A stretch of DNA of 64,000 nucleotides, from positions 29,784 through 93,783 of the forward strand of contig NZ_HG424446.1 of NCBI RefSeq assembly GCF_000336385.2, in the 5' to 3' direction. Each line of letters opens with the position of its first letter. The stretch's first letter is position 1. This document shows, piece after piece, positions 34,431-44,447 of the stretch. The position numbers were made by a program, and so were the translations under genes. The stretch comes from Lysobacter antibioticus HS124 (GTDB taxonomy: Bacteria; Pseudomonadota; Gammaproteobacteria; Xanthomonadales; Xanthomonadaceae). The notes below the pieces were generated by a model. The model saw only the letters and a program-made list of their open reading frames with translations, was not told the origin of the DNA and made no database searches.

Positions 34431-36862
34431 AGTCCCGGTTTCGCCGGCTGCTGCAGGCGGTAGTCGCGGGGCGGTTCGCTGCCCATCAAGTGACGCACGA
34501 AGTAGTCCCACATGCGCCGGGTGTAATAGGCGTCGTTGCGGAACAATTCGTGGTCCTGGTTCGGCAGGTAAAGCAGATCGAAATCCTTGTCGGCGCGGAT
34601 CAGCGCTGCGGTCAACTGCACCGTCGTCGCCGGCAACGCGTTCTCGTCGAGGTCGCCGTAGACCAGCAGCAGCTTGCCGCGCAGCCGGTCGGCGAGGCTG
34701 GCGTTGTCGAGCGCGCGGTAGTTGTCGGGCACCGCGTCGGGCGCGGGCCGGCGCGGGCCGGACTCGCCGTACACCGGCGGGCCAGCGAGCAGGCGCTCCA
34801 GGCCGTGCACGCCGCCGCCGTACATGCCCTGGTAGTTGTGGCTGCCGGCCGAGGATACCGCGACCCGGTAGAACTCGGGGCGGCGCAGGATCGCGCGGGT
34901 CGAGGTATAGCCGCCGAAGGAATGGCCGTAGACGCCGACCCGATCGAGGTCGAGGCCGGGATAACGCTCGGCGAGTTGCCGGATCGCGGCGACATGGTCG
35001 TCGATCTGCGGATCGGCGAACGGGCCGAAGCTGGCGTCGTGGAAGGCCTGCGCGCGCCCCGGCGTGCCGCGCGCGTCGATGGTGACGACGACGAACCCGA
35101 GTGCGGCGAGGCTGGCGCGCGAGACCGGGTTGGTCGCCGCGACCGCATCGGCCAGGGCGACCGGGGCATTGGTGATCTGCGGGCCGCCGTAGAAACCGTC
35201 GATGATCGGATACTGCTTCGGCTGCGCGTTCTGCGCCGAATAGCCCGGCGGCAGGAACACGGTCGCATAGATATCGCTGCGTCCGTCGGCGGCCTTCAGC
35301 CGCACCCGTTGCGGCGGGCGCCAGCCGGCGGCGTAGGCGACCGAGGCGTCGGCGCGTTCGAGTTCCATCACCACCGCGCCGTCGCGGGTCGAGCGCAACA
35401 CCGTGCGCGGCGGCGCGTCCAGGGTCGAATAGCTGTCGACCACGTAATCGCCGTTCGGCGATAGCCATTGCTTCGGCGCGCCGCCAAGGATCGCGCTGGC
35501 GCCGGGGTCGACCGCGTGGTCGGCCGCTTCCGGCGTCAGCAGCACCGGCTCGCCGCCGTCCAGGCTCGCTCGGTACAGCCGGCGCTGATAGGGATCGCCC
35601 GGCTCGCGTCCGCCGGCGGTGAAGTACAACTCGCCGCGCGCCTCGTCGACCCCGACCAGATCGCGCACCAGCCAATCGCCGCGGGTCAGCCGGCGCAGCA
35701 CCCGGCCGTCGCCGAGATCGACCAGGTACAGATGGCCCCAACCGTCGCGCTCGGAGAACCACACCGCCCGATTGCGCGCCGCCAGTATGCGCACCGCCGG
35801 ACGACTGTAGAGGTAGTCGTTGAGCTGGATGCGGGTGTCGGAACGCTCTTCCAGCACCTCGCGCAGCACGCCTCGGTCGAGGTCGACCTCGACCAGGCGC
35901 ATCCGCGCCGGACGGTCGTAGCGGGCGATCGCCGCGTAGGCGCGGCGGCCATCGCCGGACCAGCCGAGCACGTCGGCTTCGGCGACGTTGTTCCAGCCGA
36001 GCGGAATCGCGATCCGCCGCACCGCAGCGCCGTCGGCCGCGGCGCTGTCGACATCGACCGCGTACCATTCGTCGCGCACGCTCTCGGCGTCGCCCAGCAG
36101 GCTCAGGCGCACATCGTAGACCTTGGGCCGGAATCCGTCGGCCGGCGCCATCGCCACCATCGGATAGGGCTGGACGCGGCGTTCGTCGAAGCGGGTGCCG
36201 AACAGGCGCCGGCCGTCCGGCGACCAGCGCAGCGCGAACGGCGGCGCGCGCCAGCGGCCTTGTCGGCTGGGCACCGCGCGCAGGGCGAAGTCGGGCAGCG
36301 TACCGTAGCCATAGTGCGGCTCGCCGTCGCGGGTCAGCGCGCGCTCGGCGCCGCTGCGCAGGTCGCGCAGCCACAGGTTGTGATCGCGCACGAACACCGC
36401 GCGGGCGCCGTCGGGCGAGACCAGGGCCAAGGGATCGCTGCGCGCCGGCATGGCTTGGCAACGATACTCGCGCAGCTCGCAGTCCAGTTCGCGCTCGCCG
36501 TCGCCGCGCAGGCGCAGGCGCAGGGCATCGCCGTCGGCTTCGACCGCCAGCGGTTGCGGCGCCGCGGCCGCCGGCACGACGGCGCGCATCGCCGCGTGCA
36601 GGCGCGGCGGGTCGAACAGCGGTTGGCGGCCGCGCGCGGCCGGGTCGACCAGCACGTACTCCGGCCCTTGCTCGCCGTCGCGGCGGTACCAGAAGCGGCC
36701 GTCGGCCAGCCATTGCGGCTCGATGCGGGCGTTCTTGATCGTGCCGCGCAGGCGGTAGTCGAGCAGCTTTTCGGCGCGGGCATAGTCCTCGCCGGTCAGC
36801 GCCGGCGGCGCGGCGGCCGCGCTCGCCGCCCACAGCGCGGCCAGTGCGATGGATCGCTTCAT
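34427..36862 (-). CDS. exported S9 family peptidase (dipeptidyl-peptidase IV type)
   Basis: The product has 811 residues with a signal peptide (MKRSIALAALWAASAAAAPP). The first two thirds are a DPP IV-type beta-propeller (WYRRDGEQGPEYVLVD, LVSPDGARAVFVRDHNLW). The rest is an alpha/beta-hydrolase domain with the nucleophile in GVYGHSFGGYTSTR (Ser648), an acid in LLVYGDLDENALPAT (Asp737/739) and the His in LPNQDHELFR (His771). It should remove X-Pro or similar dipeptides from peptides in the periplasm. It fits the peptide-scavenging set with the S46 and M19 enzymes. The stop overlaps the start of the L7/L12-like gene. Confidence 0.93.
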   Translation of the reverse strand: MKRSIALAALWAASAAAAPPALTGEDYARAEKLLDYRLRGTIKNARIEPQWLADGRFWYRRDGEQGPEYVLVDPAARGRQPLFDPPRLHAAMRAVVPAAAAPQPLAVEADGDALRLRLRGDGERELDCELREYRCQAMPARSDPLALVSPDGARAVFVRDHNLWLRDLRSGAERALTRDGEPHYGYGTLPDFALRAVPSRQGRWRAPPFALRWSPDGRRLFGTRFDERRVQPYPMVAMAPADGFRPKVYDVRLSLLGDAESVRDEWYAVDVDSAAADGAAVRRIAIPLGWNNVAEADVLGWSGDGRRAYAAIARYDRPARMRLVEVDLDRGVLREVLEERSDTRIQLNDYLYSRPAVRILAARNRAVWFSERDGWGHLYLVDLGDGRVLRRLTRGDWLVRDLVGVDEARGELYFTAGGREPGDPYQRRLYRASLDGGEPVLLTPEAADHAVDPGASAILGGAPKQWLSPNGDYVVDSYSTLDAPPRTVLRSTRDGAVVMELERADASVAYAAGWRPPQRVRLKAADGRSDIYATVFLPPGYSAQNAQPKQYPIIDGFYGGPQITNAPVALADAVAATNPVSRASLAALGFVVVTIDARGTPGRAQAFHDASFGPFADPQIDDHVAAIRQLAERYPGLDLDRVGVYGHSFGGYTSTRAILRRPEFYRVAVSSAGSHNYQGMYGGGVHGLERLLAGPPVYGESGPRRPAPDAVPDNYRALDNASLADRLRGKLLLVYGDLDENALPATTVQLTAALIRADKDFDLLYLPNQDHELFRNDAYYTRRMWDYFVRHLMGSEPPRDYRLQQPAKPGL

Positions 36863-36960
36863 CCCCTACCTCTCCCTGGTGCGGAACCGCGACGATGGCA
36901 CATCATCGGGCGGCTGGCTTGTCCCGGCCTGCCCGCCGGCTGCTGCGGCGCAGCGCGGAA

Positions 36961-37764
36961 TCAGCGCTCGACGAAGGCCTCGAGCATGCGCAGCTCTTCC
37001 TCGTCGAAACCGGCGGCGCTGCGCGCTTCCAAATTGAACGGCCCGTACAGCACGGCGCGGGCGTACTCGGCCAGCAGTTCGCGGAAGCGCGGATTGGGAT
37101 CGACTCCGGCGCGCTCGCAGTACCAGCGGAACCAGCGCGAACCGGCGGCGACGTGGGCGACTTCCTCGCGCAGGATGGTTTCCAGGATCGCCACCGTGTC
37201 GGTGTCGCCGAGCGAGCGCAGCTTGACGATCATCCCCGGCGTGACGTCGAGCCCACGCGCCTCCAGCACGCGCGGCACCAGCGCCATTCGCGCCAGGCCG
37301 TCGTGGGCGGTTTTTTCGGCCATTTCCCACAGGCCGTTGTGGGCGTCGAAATCGCCGTAGTCGTAGCCCAGCTCGCGCAGGCGCGCGCGCAGCAGGCCGA
37401 AGTGGCGCGCTTCGTCCTGGGCCACCCCGACCCAGTCGGCGTAGAACTGCGCCGGCAGGCCGCGGAAACGGTAGACCGCGTCCCAACCCAGGTCGATGGC
37501 GTTGAACTCGATATGGGCGATGGCGTGGATGAAGGCGGCGCGGCCTTCGGCGGTGCCGAAGCCGCGCTTGGGCAGTTCGCGCGGGTGCACCAGCGCCGGC
37601 CGCGGCGGCCGGCCCGGCATGCGGATCGGCTGCGGCGGCGGCGCATCGGCGGGAATCGCCAGTTCGCCGCGTTCGAACGCCGCCGCATAGGCGAAGCTCA
37701 GCTCGACCTTGGCTTCGGGCGTATCCGCGTCGAGGCAGGCGCGGGCGGCGTCGAACAAGTCCAT
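36961..37764 (-). CDS. DUF455 family ferritin-like protein
   Basis: The product has 267 residues. The ferritin-like four-helix core carries diiron-type ligands: FIHAIAHIEFNAIDLGWDAV, VGVAQDEARHFGLLRARL, AEKTAHDGLARMALVPRVLE and ILREEVAHVAAGSRWFRW. DUF455 members are distant relatives of MiaE-type hydroxylases, but no reaction is established. The proline-rich segment before the core (PPPQPIRMPGRPPRPALVHP) is a family feature. The gene lies 22 bases after purF on the same strand, so it is likely the end of that operon. Confidence 0.88.
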   Translation of the reverse strand: MDLFDAARACLDADTPEAKVELSFAYAAAFERGELAIPADAPPPQPIRMPGRPPRPALVHPRELPKRGFGTAEGRAAFIHAIAHIEFNAIDLGWDAVYRFRGLPAQFYADWVGVAQDEARHFGLLRARLRELGYDYGDFDAHNGLWEMAEKTAHDGLARMALVPRVLEARGLDVTPGMIVKLRSLGDTDTVAILETILREEVAHVAAGSRWFRWYCERAGVDPNPRFRELLAEYARAVLYGPFNLEARSAAGFDEEELRMLEAFVER

Positions 37765-37786
37765 GCCGGGTCCGTCCAGGCCGCGC

Positions 37787-39256
37787 TTACGAAGCGCGGC
37801 GGCTTTTCTTGGCGTCGTCCGAACGCAGCTGCTGGATGCGCTCGAAATAGCCCGGCTCGATGCCGGTGACGTAGTCGCCGTTGAAGCAGGACGAATCGAA
37901 ATGCTCGATCCGGTGCTTGGGCCCGGACACCGCCTGCTCCAGGTCGCTGAGGTCCTGGTAGATCAGCCAGTCGCAGCCGAGCAAGGTCTGCACGTCTTCG
38001 TCGCTGCGGCCGTGCGCGACCAGTTCCTCGGCCGAGGGCATGTCGATGCCGTAGACGTTGGGGTAGCGCACCGGCGGCGCGGCCGAGGCCAGGTAGACCT
38101 TGCGCGCGCCGGCGTCGCGCGCCATCTGCACGATCTGGCGCGAGGTGGTGCCGCGCACGATCGAGTCGTCGACCAGCAGCACCACCCGGTTGCGGAACTC
38201 CAGCGGAATCGGGTTGAGCTTGCGCCGCACCGATTTCGCCCGTTCGCCCTGCCCCGGCATGATGAAGGTGCGGCCGACGTAGCGGTTCTTGATGAAGCCC
38301 TCGCGGTACTTCACCCCGAGGGTGTTGGCGATCTCCAGCGCCGAATCGCGCGAGGTGTCGGGGATCGGGATCACCACGTCGATGTCGTGGTCCGGACGCA
38401 GGCGCAGAATCTTCTCGCCCAGGGTCTGGCCCATGCGCATGCGCGCCTTGTGCACCGAGACGTCGTCCATCATCGAATCGGGACGGGCGAAGTACACGTA
38501 CTCGAAGATGCACGGCGTGTGCTTGCGCGGCTCGGCGCACTGGTGCGCGAACAGCTCGCCGCGCGGCGTCACCACGATGCCTTCGCCCGGGCGCACGTCA
38601 CGCACGCGCTCGAAGCCGAGCAGGTCCAGCGCGACCGATTCGGAAGCGACCGCGTATTCGTCCTGGCCGCCGACGTTGCGCTTGCCCAGCACCAGCGGGC
38701 GGATGCCGTGCGGGTCGCGGAACGCGACCAGGCCCAGGCCGAGCACGGTCGCGACCACCGCATAGCCGCCGATGCAGCGGCGGTGCACGCCCTCGATGGC
38801 GGCGAAGGCCGCCTCGGCCGTCAGCGCGCGCTGGCGGTCGAGTTCGTGGGCGAACACGTTGAGCAGCACTTCCGAGTCGGACTCGGTGTTGACGTTGCGG
38901 CGGTCCTGCTCGAACACCTCGCGGCGCAGGGTATCGGTGTTGATCAGGTTGCCGTTGTGGGCCAGGGCGATGCCGAACGGCGAGTTGACGTAGAACGGCT
39001 GCGCCTCGTCCGAGCCTTCGCTGCCGGCGGTCGGGTAGCGGCAGTGGCCGATGCCGACCCGGCCTTCGAGCAGGCGCATCGAGGCTTCGTCGAACACATC
39101 GCTGACCAGGCCGTTGCCCTTGTGCACGCGCAGGCGGCTGCCGTCGGCGGTGGCGATGCCGGCCGCGTCCTGGCCGCGGTGCTGCAGCACCGTCAAGCCG
39201 TCGTAGAGCTGGGCGGCGACATCCGTGTTGCCGACGATTCCGAGAATGCCGCACAT
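37787..39256 (-). CDS. purF: amidophosphoribosyltransferase
   Basis: The product has 489 residues. It makes 5-phosphoribosylamine from PRPP and glutamine, the first committed step of purine synthesis. The N-terminal glutaminase begins [10 protein letters not shown], so Cys2 becomes the nucleophile after Met removal. The C-terminal phosphoribosyltransferase has [40 protein letters not shown] and [17 protein letters not shown] are typical of the proteobacterial enzyme. It follows cvpA, as in most gammaproteobacteria, but with a 236-base gap instead of a tight junction. Confidence 0.97.
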   Translation of the reverse strand: MCGILGIVGNTDVAAQLYDGLTVLQHRGQDAAGIATADGSRLRVHKGNGLVSDVFDEASMRLLEGRVGIGHCRYPTAGSEGSDEAQPFYVNSPFGIALAHNGNLINTDTLRREVFEQDRRNVNTESDSEVLLNVFAHELDRQRALTAEAAFAAIEGVHRRCIGGYAVVATVLGLGLVAFRDPHGIRPLVLGKRNVGGQDEYAVASESVALDLLGFERVRDVRPGEGIVVTPRGELFAHQCAEPRKHTPCIFEYVYFARPDSMMDDVSVHKARMRMGQTLGEKILRLRPDHDIDVVIPIPDTSRDSALEIANTLGVKYREGFIKNRYVGRTFIMPGQGERAKSVRRKLNPIPLEFRNRVVLLVDDSIVRGTTSRQIVQMARDAGARKVYLASAAPPVRYPNVYGIDMPSAEELVAHGRSDEDVQTLLGCDWLIYQDLSDLEQAVSGPKHRIEHFDSSCFNGDYVTGIEPGYFERIQQLRSDDAKKSRRAS

Positions 39257-39492
39257 AGCGCTTGAATCCTGCTGAGAGTCTGGTGTCTGCGCGGCGCCGG
39301 TCGACGGCACCGCCGCGATGAAAGAAAGTCTTGCTTCGATCGTGTTGCCTTGCGCCGGGGCCGTCCCCGTCGCGATTCCACGCTGCGCCCGTTCGCGCTC
39401 CGCCCGGCGCCGTGCCGCGCCATCCGCCGTGTTTCGCCTTGCCGTCGTCCCGGTCCGTCGTCCGCCGGCCGCTGCGCCGATGCGCGCGGCCG

Positions 39493-40296
39493 TTACTGCA
39501 CCTGCTTGTCGTCGCGCCGTTCCGAATCGACCTGGGCCGGATCGCCTTCGACCCGTCCCGTTTGCGCGCGGTCCGCGCCGCGGTTCGCCCCCGGTATGAG
39601 GTCGCGCACCGCTGCAGGCAAGGCCTGCGACAGCCCGCCCAGATCTTCCGGCAAGGCCTGCGGCAGCGCTCCGCCCTGGGGCTTGCCGGCCGCAGTCGCC
39701 GCCGGGTCGCCGAGCGCATCCGGCAATCCTTTCGGCAGGCGGCCTTTCAACTCCTTTTCCAGGCCTTCGGCCTGTTCCTGCACCGAGGCCTGCAATGAGG
39801 TACCGCGGCCCTCCAGGTCGACCTTGCGCGCCATCGCCTCCGGCAAGGCGCTGCGCATCAGTTCGGCGCCCGGCATCAGCACCGCGGCCAGGCCCGACTC
39901 GCGCCAGGCGCGTTCGCGCGGCAGCGTGGTCATGCCCAGGAACACCAGCAAGGCGCAGGCGAAGATCACTCCGCGCACCGCGCCCAACGCCAGGCCCAGC
40001 AATCGGTCCATCTCCGACAGACCATAGGAATGCGCGATCCGGCGCACGACCCAGCCGATCAGACCCACGCCCACCCAGACCACGACGAAGCACAGCGCAT
40101 AACCGCCGAGGTATTCGCCCCAGCCGACCTGGCCGTCGCCGAGGCTGCGGCCGACGTCGCCGCCGAACACGACCGCGGCCACCCCCGCCAGCAGCCAGGC
40201 CGCCAGCGAGGCCGCCACGCCGATCAGTCCGCGGGCCAGGCCGAGCAAGGCCGACAAGCCGACGATCAACGCCAAACCCCAATCCAATGCCGTCAT
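39493..40296 (-). CDS. cvpA: CvpA family inner-membrane protein
   Basis: The product has 267 residues. Four membrane helices fill the first 165 residues ([60 protein letters not shown]), with the family's [20 protein letters not shown] motif. CvpA supports envelope integrity, and colicin V export in E. coli. Here an extra 100-residue cytosolic tail is Pro/Gly/Ala-rich ([20 protein letters not shown]) and ends in charged residues. The place between the SPOR gene and purF is conserved. Confidence 0.92.
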   Translation of the reverse strand: MTALDWGLALIVGLSALLGLARGLIGVAASLAAWLLAGVAAVVFGGDVGRSLGDGQVGWGEYLGGYALCFVVVWVGVGLIGWVVRRIAHSYGLSEMDRLLGLALGAVRGVIFACALLVFLGMTTLPRERAWRESGLAAVLMPGAELMRSALPEAMARKVDLEGRGTSLQASVQEQAEGLEKELKGRLPKGLPDALGDPAATAAGKPQGGALPQALPEDLGGLSQALPAAVRDLIPGANRGADRAQTGRVEGDPAQVDSERRDDKQVQ

Positions 40297-40428
40297 AGCG
40301 TGCCGCTCCCTCTGCGCATCGGCGCGACCTCGATCATGGCGATCCCCCGCCTCGAAGCGCGTCCACGATGCGCGTTGCGCCGGCGCGCCCTGCGCCGGCC
40401 CCTGATTGCTGCGCCGTCGCCCGTTGGC

Positions 40429-41544
40429 TTACGGGTGCGGCTTGACCAGCGCGTCGCCGACGCCCAGCTTGCCCGCGACCTGGGCCTTGAGCTTGTCGGC
40501 GTCGGCGCGATTGACCACCGGACCGAGGCGCACGCGGTTGAGCGTGCCCTTGTCGGTACGGACCTGTTCGACGAAGGCGCTGAAGCCGGCGGCGCGCGCG
40601 CGATCGCGCAGCTTGTTGGCTTCTTCCACATTGCCGAAGGCGCCGAGCTGGACGGCGAAGCCGGTGCCGGACGCGGCCGGCTTGGGCGCCGGCTTGGCGG
40701 CGTCGGCGGGCTTGGCCGGCACCGGCTTGGCCTCGGCGACGGGTTTGGTTTCGGCCGGCTTGGTTTCGGCCGGCTTGGACGCCGGCTTGGTTTCCGCAGG
40801 CTTGCTCGCCACCGGCTTGGCCGGTTCGGGCTTGACGGGTTGGGGCTGGGCCGGAACAGGCTTGGCGGCCACGGGCTTGGCCGTTTCCGCCGGCAGCGGC
40901 GCGGGCTTGGCCGGCGGGCTGTCGGCCAGGGGTTGCGGCGCGCTGACCGCCGGCGCGGTCGCGACCGGCGCGGCGCCGGCCGGTTCGGCGGCGTCGGCGT
41001 CGAGCACCACCACCTTGGCGTTGACGTCGTTGCGGACCTTGGTCGAGCCCAGGCGCGCGGCCTCGGCGTCGGCCTGGGTCGCGAACGGCCCGATCCGGAC
41101 CCGGTGCACGGTGCGCCCGCCGGCGCCCAATGCGGTTTCCTGATAACCCGGCAGGCGCGCGGCGCGCAGCGCGGCGATCACCTTGTCGGCGTCGCCGGCG
41201 CTGGCGTAGCTGCCGAAGCTGACCGCGTAGTTGCCGCCCGCGGTCGCGGCCGGATGCATGCCCTGGTTCTGCGCCGCGGTATCGACCGTCGGCAGGGTCT
41301 GGCTGTCGCCGGCCGGCGCGGCGCCGTCCAGGCCGACCACGCCGCCTTGCGGCGCGTCGCCCGGAGTCACCAACGGCAGCTCGCGGGTTTCGGTGTCGCC
41401 CTTGGGCGCGTCGGGCAGGGACAGCGGAACGTCGGACGCGCCGCTTTCAGGCGCGGGCCCCTTGATCAGCATGGGCAGGAAGATCACCGCCAGTGCGACC
41501 AACACCATCGCACCGATCAATCGCTGTTTCAGGGCAGGTTCCAT
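40429..41544 (-). CDS. SPOR-domain cell-division protein (DedD-like) with two SPOR domains
   Basis: The product has 371 residues. A single N-terminal membrane anchor (RLIGAMVLVALAVIFLPMLI) puts the rest in the periplasm. Two SPOR repeats are visible, one around YAVSFGSYASAGDADKVIAA and one at FAVQLGAFGNVEEANKLRDR. They are separated by a long Pro/Ala/Lys linker of repeated AETKP and PAKP units. SPOR domains bind denuded septal glycan, so a role in division is expected. Classical DedD has one SPOR domain, so the duplication is notable. It lies between folC and cvpA, the usual dedD place. Confidence 0.9.
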   Translation of the reverse strand: MEPALKQRLIGAMVLVALAVIFLPMLIKGPAPESGASDVPLSLPDAPKGDTETRELPLVTPGDAPQGGVVGLDGAAPAGDSQTLPTVDTAAQNQGMHPAATAGGNYAVSFGSYASAGDADKVIAALRAARLPGYQETALGAGGRTVHRVRIGPFATQADAEAARLGSTKVRNDVNAKVVVLDADAAEPAGAAPVATAPAVSAPQPLADSPPAKPAPLPAETAKPVAAKPVPAQPQPVKPEPAKPVASKPAETKPASKPAETKPAETKPVAEAKPVPAKPADAAKPAPKPAASGTGFAVQLGAFGNVEEANKLRDRARAAGFSAFVEQVRTDKGTLNRVRLGPVVNRADADKLKAQVAGKLGVGDALVKPHP

Positions 41545-41679
41545 CGCTATGGGATGCTCGCGGACCGGTTACCGGCGCGAATTATACCCCCGTCGGCGGC
41601 GCCGGCCGGGGTTCGGACGCGCGCCGGCGCGATGCATTCAGAAACGCCCGACTCGGCACGGCCCTGCGGCCGTCCCGGC

Positions 41680-42960
41680 TCAGTGCGCGCCGAGCCAGGC
41701 CAGGGCCGCGGCCGCGGTGTGGAACGAACCCAGCACCAGGATGCGGTCGCCCGGGCGTGCATCGGTGCGCGCCGCGGCCAGGGCCGCGTCCACGTCCGCA
41801 TGCGCCGTGCCGGTGCCGGCGGCGCTGCCGCGCAGGCGTTCGACCAGCGCTTGCGCGCTCTGTCCGCGCGCGCCGGCATCTCCCAGACCGGCCAGATGCC
41901 AGGCGTCGATGCGCTCGGCCAGGGCCGCGACCACGCCGGGCGCGTCCTTGTCGGCCAGCGCGGCGAACACCGCCTGGGTGCGGCCGGCGGCCGGCTGCGC
42001 GGTCAGCCAGGCGGCCAGCTCGCGCGCGGCCTGCGGGTTGTGGCCGACGTCGACCACGATCTCGACCCCGTCGCGCTCGAAGCGCTGCAAGCGCCCCGGC
42101 ACCCGCGCCGCGGCCACGCCCTCGGCCAGTTGCTGCCGGTTCGGCGCCTTGCCCAGCGCGCGCAGTGCGGCGATCGCGACCGCGGCGTTGCGCATCTGCA
42201 CCGGCGCGGCCAGCGCCGGCATCGGCAGGTCGACGCCGAAACCGACCTCGCGCCAGCGCCACTGCGGCGGCTGACCGGGCTCGGGCGGCGTCGGCGCGAA
42301 GAAGAAGTCGCAGCCGGCGCGCACCGCCGAAGCGCCGATGACATAGGCATGGCGCAGCACGCTCGACGGCGGGTCGTCGTCGCCCAGCACCAACGGCTTC
42401 CAGGCGCGGGCGATGCCGGCCTTCTCGAAGCCGATGCTTTCGCGGTCGTGGCCGAGGTAGTCCTGGTGGTCGAGATCGACGGTGGTGATCACGGCGACGT
42501 CGGCGTCGACCAGATTGGTCGCGTCCAGGCGCCCGCCCAGGCCGACTTCGAGGATCGCCAGGTCCAGCCCGGCGCGCTCGAACGACCACAGCGCCGCCAG
42601 GGTGCCGTATTCGAAATAGGTCAGCGCGGTCTCGCCGCGCGCGGCCTCGATGGCCTCGAACGCGGCGACGATGTCGGCGTCGGCGGCGTCGCGCCCGTCG
42701 ATGCGGATGCGCTCGTTGTAGGCCAGCAGGTGCGGCGAGGTGTAGGCGCCGACCGTCCAGCCGGCGGCGCGGGCCATGGCCTCGATGAAGGCCACGGTCG
42801 AGCCCTTGCCGTTGGTGCCGCCGACGGTGATCACCCGGCGCCCGGGCCGGCCCAGGCGCATCCGCTGGGCGACTTCGCGGATGCGGTCCAGGCCCATGTC
42901 GATGGACTTGGGGTGGATGCGTTCGATGTGGGACAGCCAGTCGGCGAGCGTGCGGTTCAT
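41680..42960 (-). CDS. folC: dihydrofolate synthase/folylpolyglutamate synthase
   Basis: The product has 426 residues. It adds glutamate to dihydropteroate and to reduced folates. The Mur-ligase-like N-terminal domain has the P-loop VITVGGTNGKGSTVAFIEA and TVGAYTSPHLLAYNERIR. EVGLGGRLDATNLVDADVAV and TTVDLDHQDYLGHDRESIGF are FolC signatures, and the C-terminal domain holds IVVDVGHNPQAARELAAWL. The ATG at 42960 gives the usual start MNRTLADWLSHIERIHP. It heads the folC-SPOR-cvpA-purF series. accD, often upstream, is not here. Confidence 0.96.
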   Translation of the reverse strand: MNRTLADWLSHIERIHPKSIDMGLDRIREVAQRMRLGRPGRRVITVGGTNGKGSTVAFIEAMARAAGWTVGAYTSPHLLAYNERIRIDGRDAADADIVAAFEAIEAARGETALTYFEYGTLAALWSFERAGLDLAILEVGLGGRLDATNLVDADVAVITTVDLDHQDYLGHDRESIGFEKAGIARAWKPLVLGDDDPPSSVLRHAYVIGASAVRAGCDFFFAPTPPEPGQPPQWRWREVGFGVDLPMPALAAPVQMRNAAVAIAALRALGKAPNRQQLAEGVAAARVPGRLQRFERDGVEIVVDVGHNPQAARELAAWLTAQPAAGRTQAVFAALADKDAPGVVAALAERIDAWHLAGLGDAGARGQSAQALVERLRGSAAGTGTAHADVDAALAAARTDARPGDRILVLGSFHTAAAALAWLGAH

Positions 42961-43103
42961 CGGCGCATTTTCGCAGATGCGAAGGCCGGCCGGCGCCACC
43001 GGCCGCGACGGCCCAGGCGGGCAAAGCGACGATAGCCGCGCCGGCGGACCGGAGCGGCGGAGCGGCGGAGCGGCGAGTATGCCGCCGGACGCCAGCGCCG
43101 CGG

Positions 43104-43709
43104 TCAGCGCGTCGTCGAATCGGTGCGGCGGCCCGGACGCTCGGCTTCGACCGATACCACGGACAAGCCCAGCGCCGTGCGCCGGCCGACGACCCGCACG
43201 GCGCCGGGCGCGTTCAGATGGCGCAGGGCCAAGTCGCGATCCACGCACAGATAGCCGCGCAGCGTGCGCTCGGCCAGTCCGCCGACCATGCGGTAATCGC
43301 AGCGTCGCCGGCTGTGCTGGACCCGGCCGAGCATGACCGAGGGCTCCTCGACCCGATGACCGGCCACTTCGTTGATCAAGCCCGGCAAGCCCAGAGTCAG
43401 CGCGAACCAGCTCATGGCGCTGAGCGCGATGCCGAACAGGCCCAAGACCAGCGGCTGCGGCAACGGCAGCGACTGTACGCTGTGCCTGCCGGACAGCGAC
43501 TGGCGCGGAAACAGCCACAGCAGCCCCAGCCCCGACAGGATCGCCAAGCCGTAGCCGACCGGCCCGGCCAGCCAGGGCGCGGGCACGAAGGTCACCGCGG
43601 TGTAGCCGAACACCGCCAGCCCCGCGACCAGCAACAACAGCAGGCCGGCCCAGCCGCCCGGCACCCACAACGGCGAGCCGCGCTCGCCGGATTCGTCTTG
43701 ATCCGCCAC
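43104..43709 (-). CDS. hypothetical membrane protein
   Basis: The product has 201 residues with three membrane helices (WAGLLLLLVAGLAVFGYTAV, PVGYGLAILSGLGLLWLF, LVLGLFGIALSAMSWFALTL). A hydrophilic C-terminal domain of about 80 residues follows, with a CDYRMVGG and RGYLCVDRDLALRHL cysteine pair. I recognise no family. It lies 143 bases before folC in the same direction. The short GGAGCGGC tandem repeat near 43050-43075 separates the two. Confidence 0.65.
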   Translation of the reverse strand: MADQDESGERGSPLWVPGGWAGLLLLLVAGLAVFGYTAVTFVPAPWLAGPVGYGLAILSGLGLLWLFPRQSLSGRHSVQSLPLPQPLVLGLFGIALSAMSWFALTLGLPGLINEVAGHRVEEPSVMLGRVQHSRRRCDYRMVGGLAERTLRGYLCVDRDLALRHLNAPGAVRVVGRRTALGLSVVSVEAERPGRRTDSTTR

Positions 43710-43800
43710 CGAGTCCGTTCCTCTTCGCTCCGGCGGCCGCCCGCGCGGCGCGCGGGCCCGGCCGTCCGGACACGCGCACCCTAACGGCGGCCGCGGCGGC

Positions 43801-44445
43801 TTACAACGCCCGGTGCACCGCTTCGCCGAACAACGCGGTGTGGTGGCTGCAGTCGTTCAGCCGCACCACGTCGAGCCGATCGACGTTGTCGCCTTCCAGC
43901 AGGTTGAGCGTGGTCGGTGCCTGGCGGAAGGTCCACAGCTTGGCCAGCGGAATGCCGAGCACTTTGCACAGCAGCACCCGGTTGACCGCGTCGTGGGCGA
44001 CCACCAGCAAGGTGTCGTCGTCGCCGAGGCCGTCGCAGGCGCGCGCGAACGCAGGCCAGGCGCGATCGAGCACGTGGACGATCGATTCGCCGCCGGGCAT
44101 CAACACCTCGTGCGGGGTTTCGCGCCAAGCGCGCAGGCGGTCGCCGTCGCGCTCGCGGATCTCGCTGGCGAGCAGGCCTTCCCAGGTGCCGTGGGCGATC
44201 TCCATCAGGCCCGGATCGAGCTTGAGCATCGACGCGCGCTCGTCGCCGAGAGCGAGCTCGGCGGTGGCGCGCGCGCGGCTCAGCGGCGAGGCCACCGCGC
44301 GGGTGATCGACACGTCGCGCAGACGTGCGCCCAGCGCCTTGGCCTGGGATTCGCCGACCGGCGACAAGGCGATGTCTTCCTGGCCCTGGTAGCGGCCTTC
44401 GGCGTTCCACGGCGTTTCGCCGTGACGGGCAAGCAATATCCGCAT
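43801..44445 (-). CDS. histidine phosphatase (phosphoglycerate mutase-like) family protein
   Basis: The product has 214 residues. MRILLARHGETPWNAEGRYQ carries the RHG catalytic motif. Further conserved sites are the Arg in SPLSRARATAELAL, the Glu in LMEIAHGTWEG, and the second His in LLVVAHDAVNRVLL. Size and motifs fit GpmB, CobC or other small phosphatases of this branch. Its start lies two bases after the serA stop, so it could be a phosphoserine-type phosphatase working after SerA. That is inference from position. Confidence 0.9.
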   Translation of the reverse strand: MRILLARHGETPWNAEGRYQGQEDIALSPVGESQAKALGARLRDVSITRAVASPLSRARATAELALGDERASMLKLDPGLMEIAHGTWEGLLASEIRERDGDRLRAWRETPHEVLMPGGESIVHVLDRAWPAFARACDGLGDDDTLLVVAHDAVNRVLLCKVLGIPLAKLWTFRQAPTTLNLLEGDNVDRLDVVRLNDCSHHTALFGEAVHRAL

Positions 44446-44447
44446 GA

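Noticed and set aside
34215..36833. 872-codon frame joining an antisense-like reading of the S9 peptidase to the L7/L12-like protein
   Set aside because: Only the final 71 codons are credible. The upstream part is an out-of-frame reading of the peptidase gene on the same strand.
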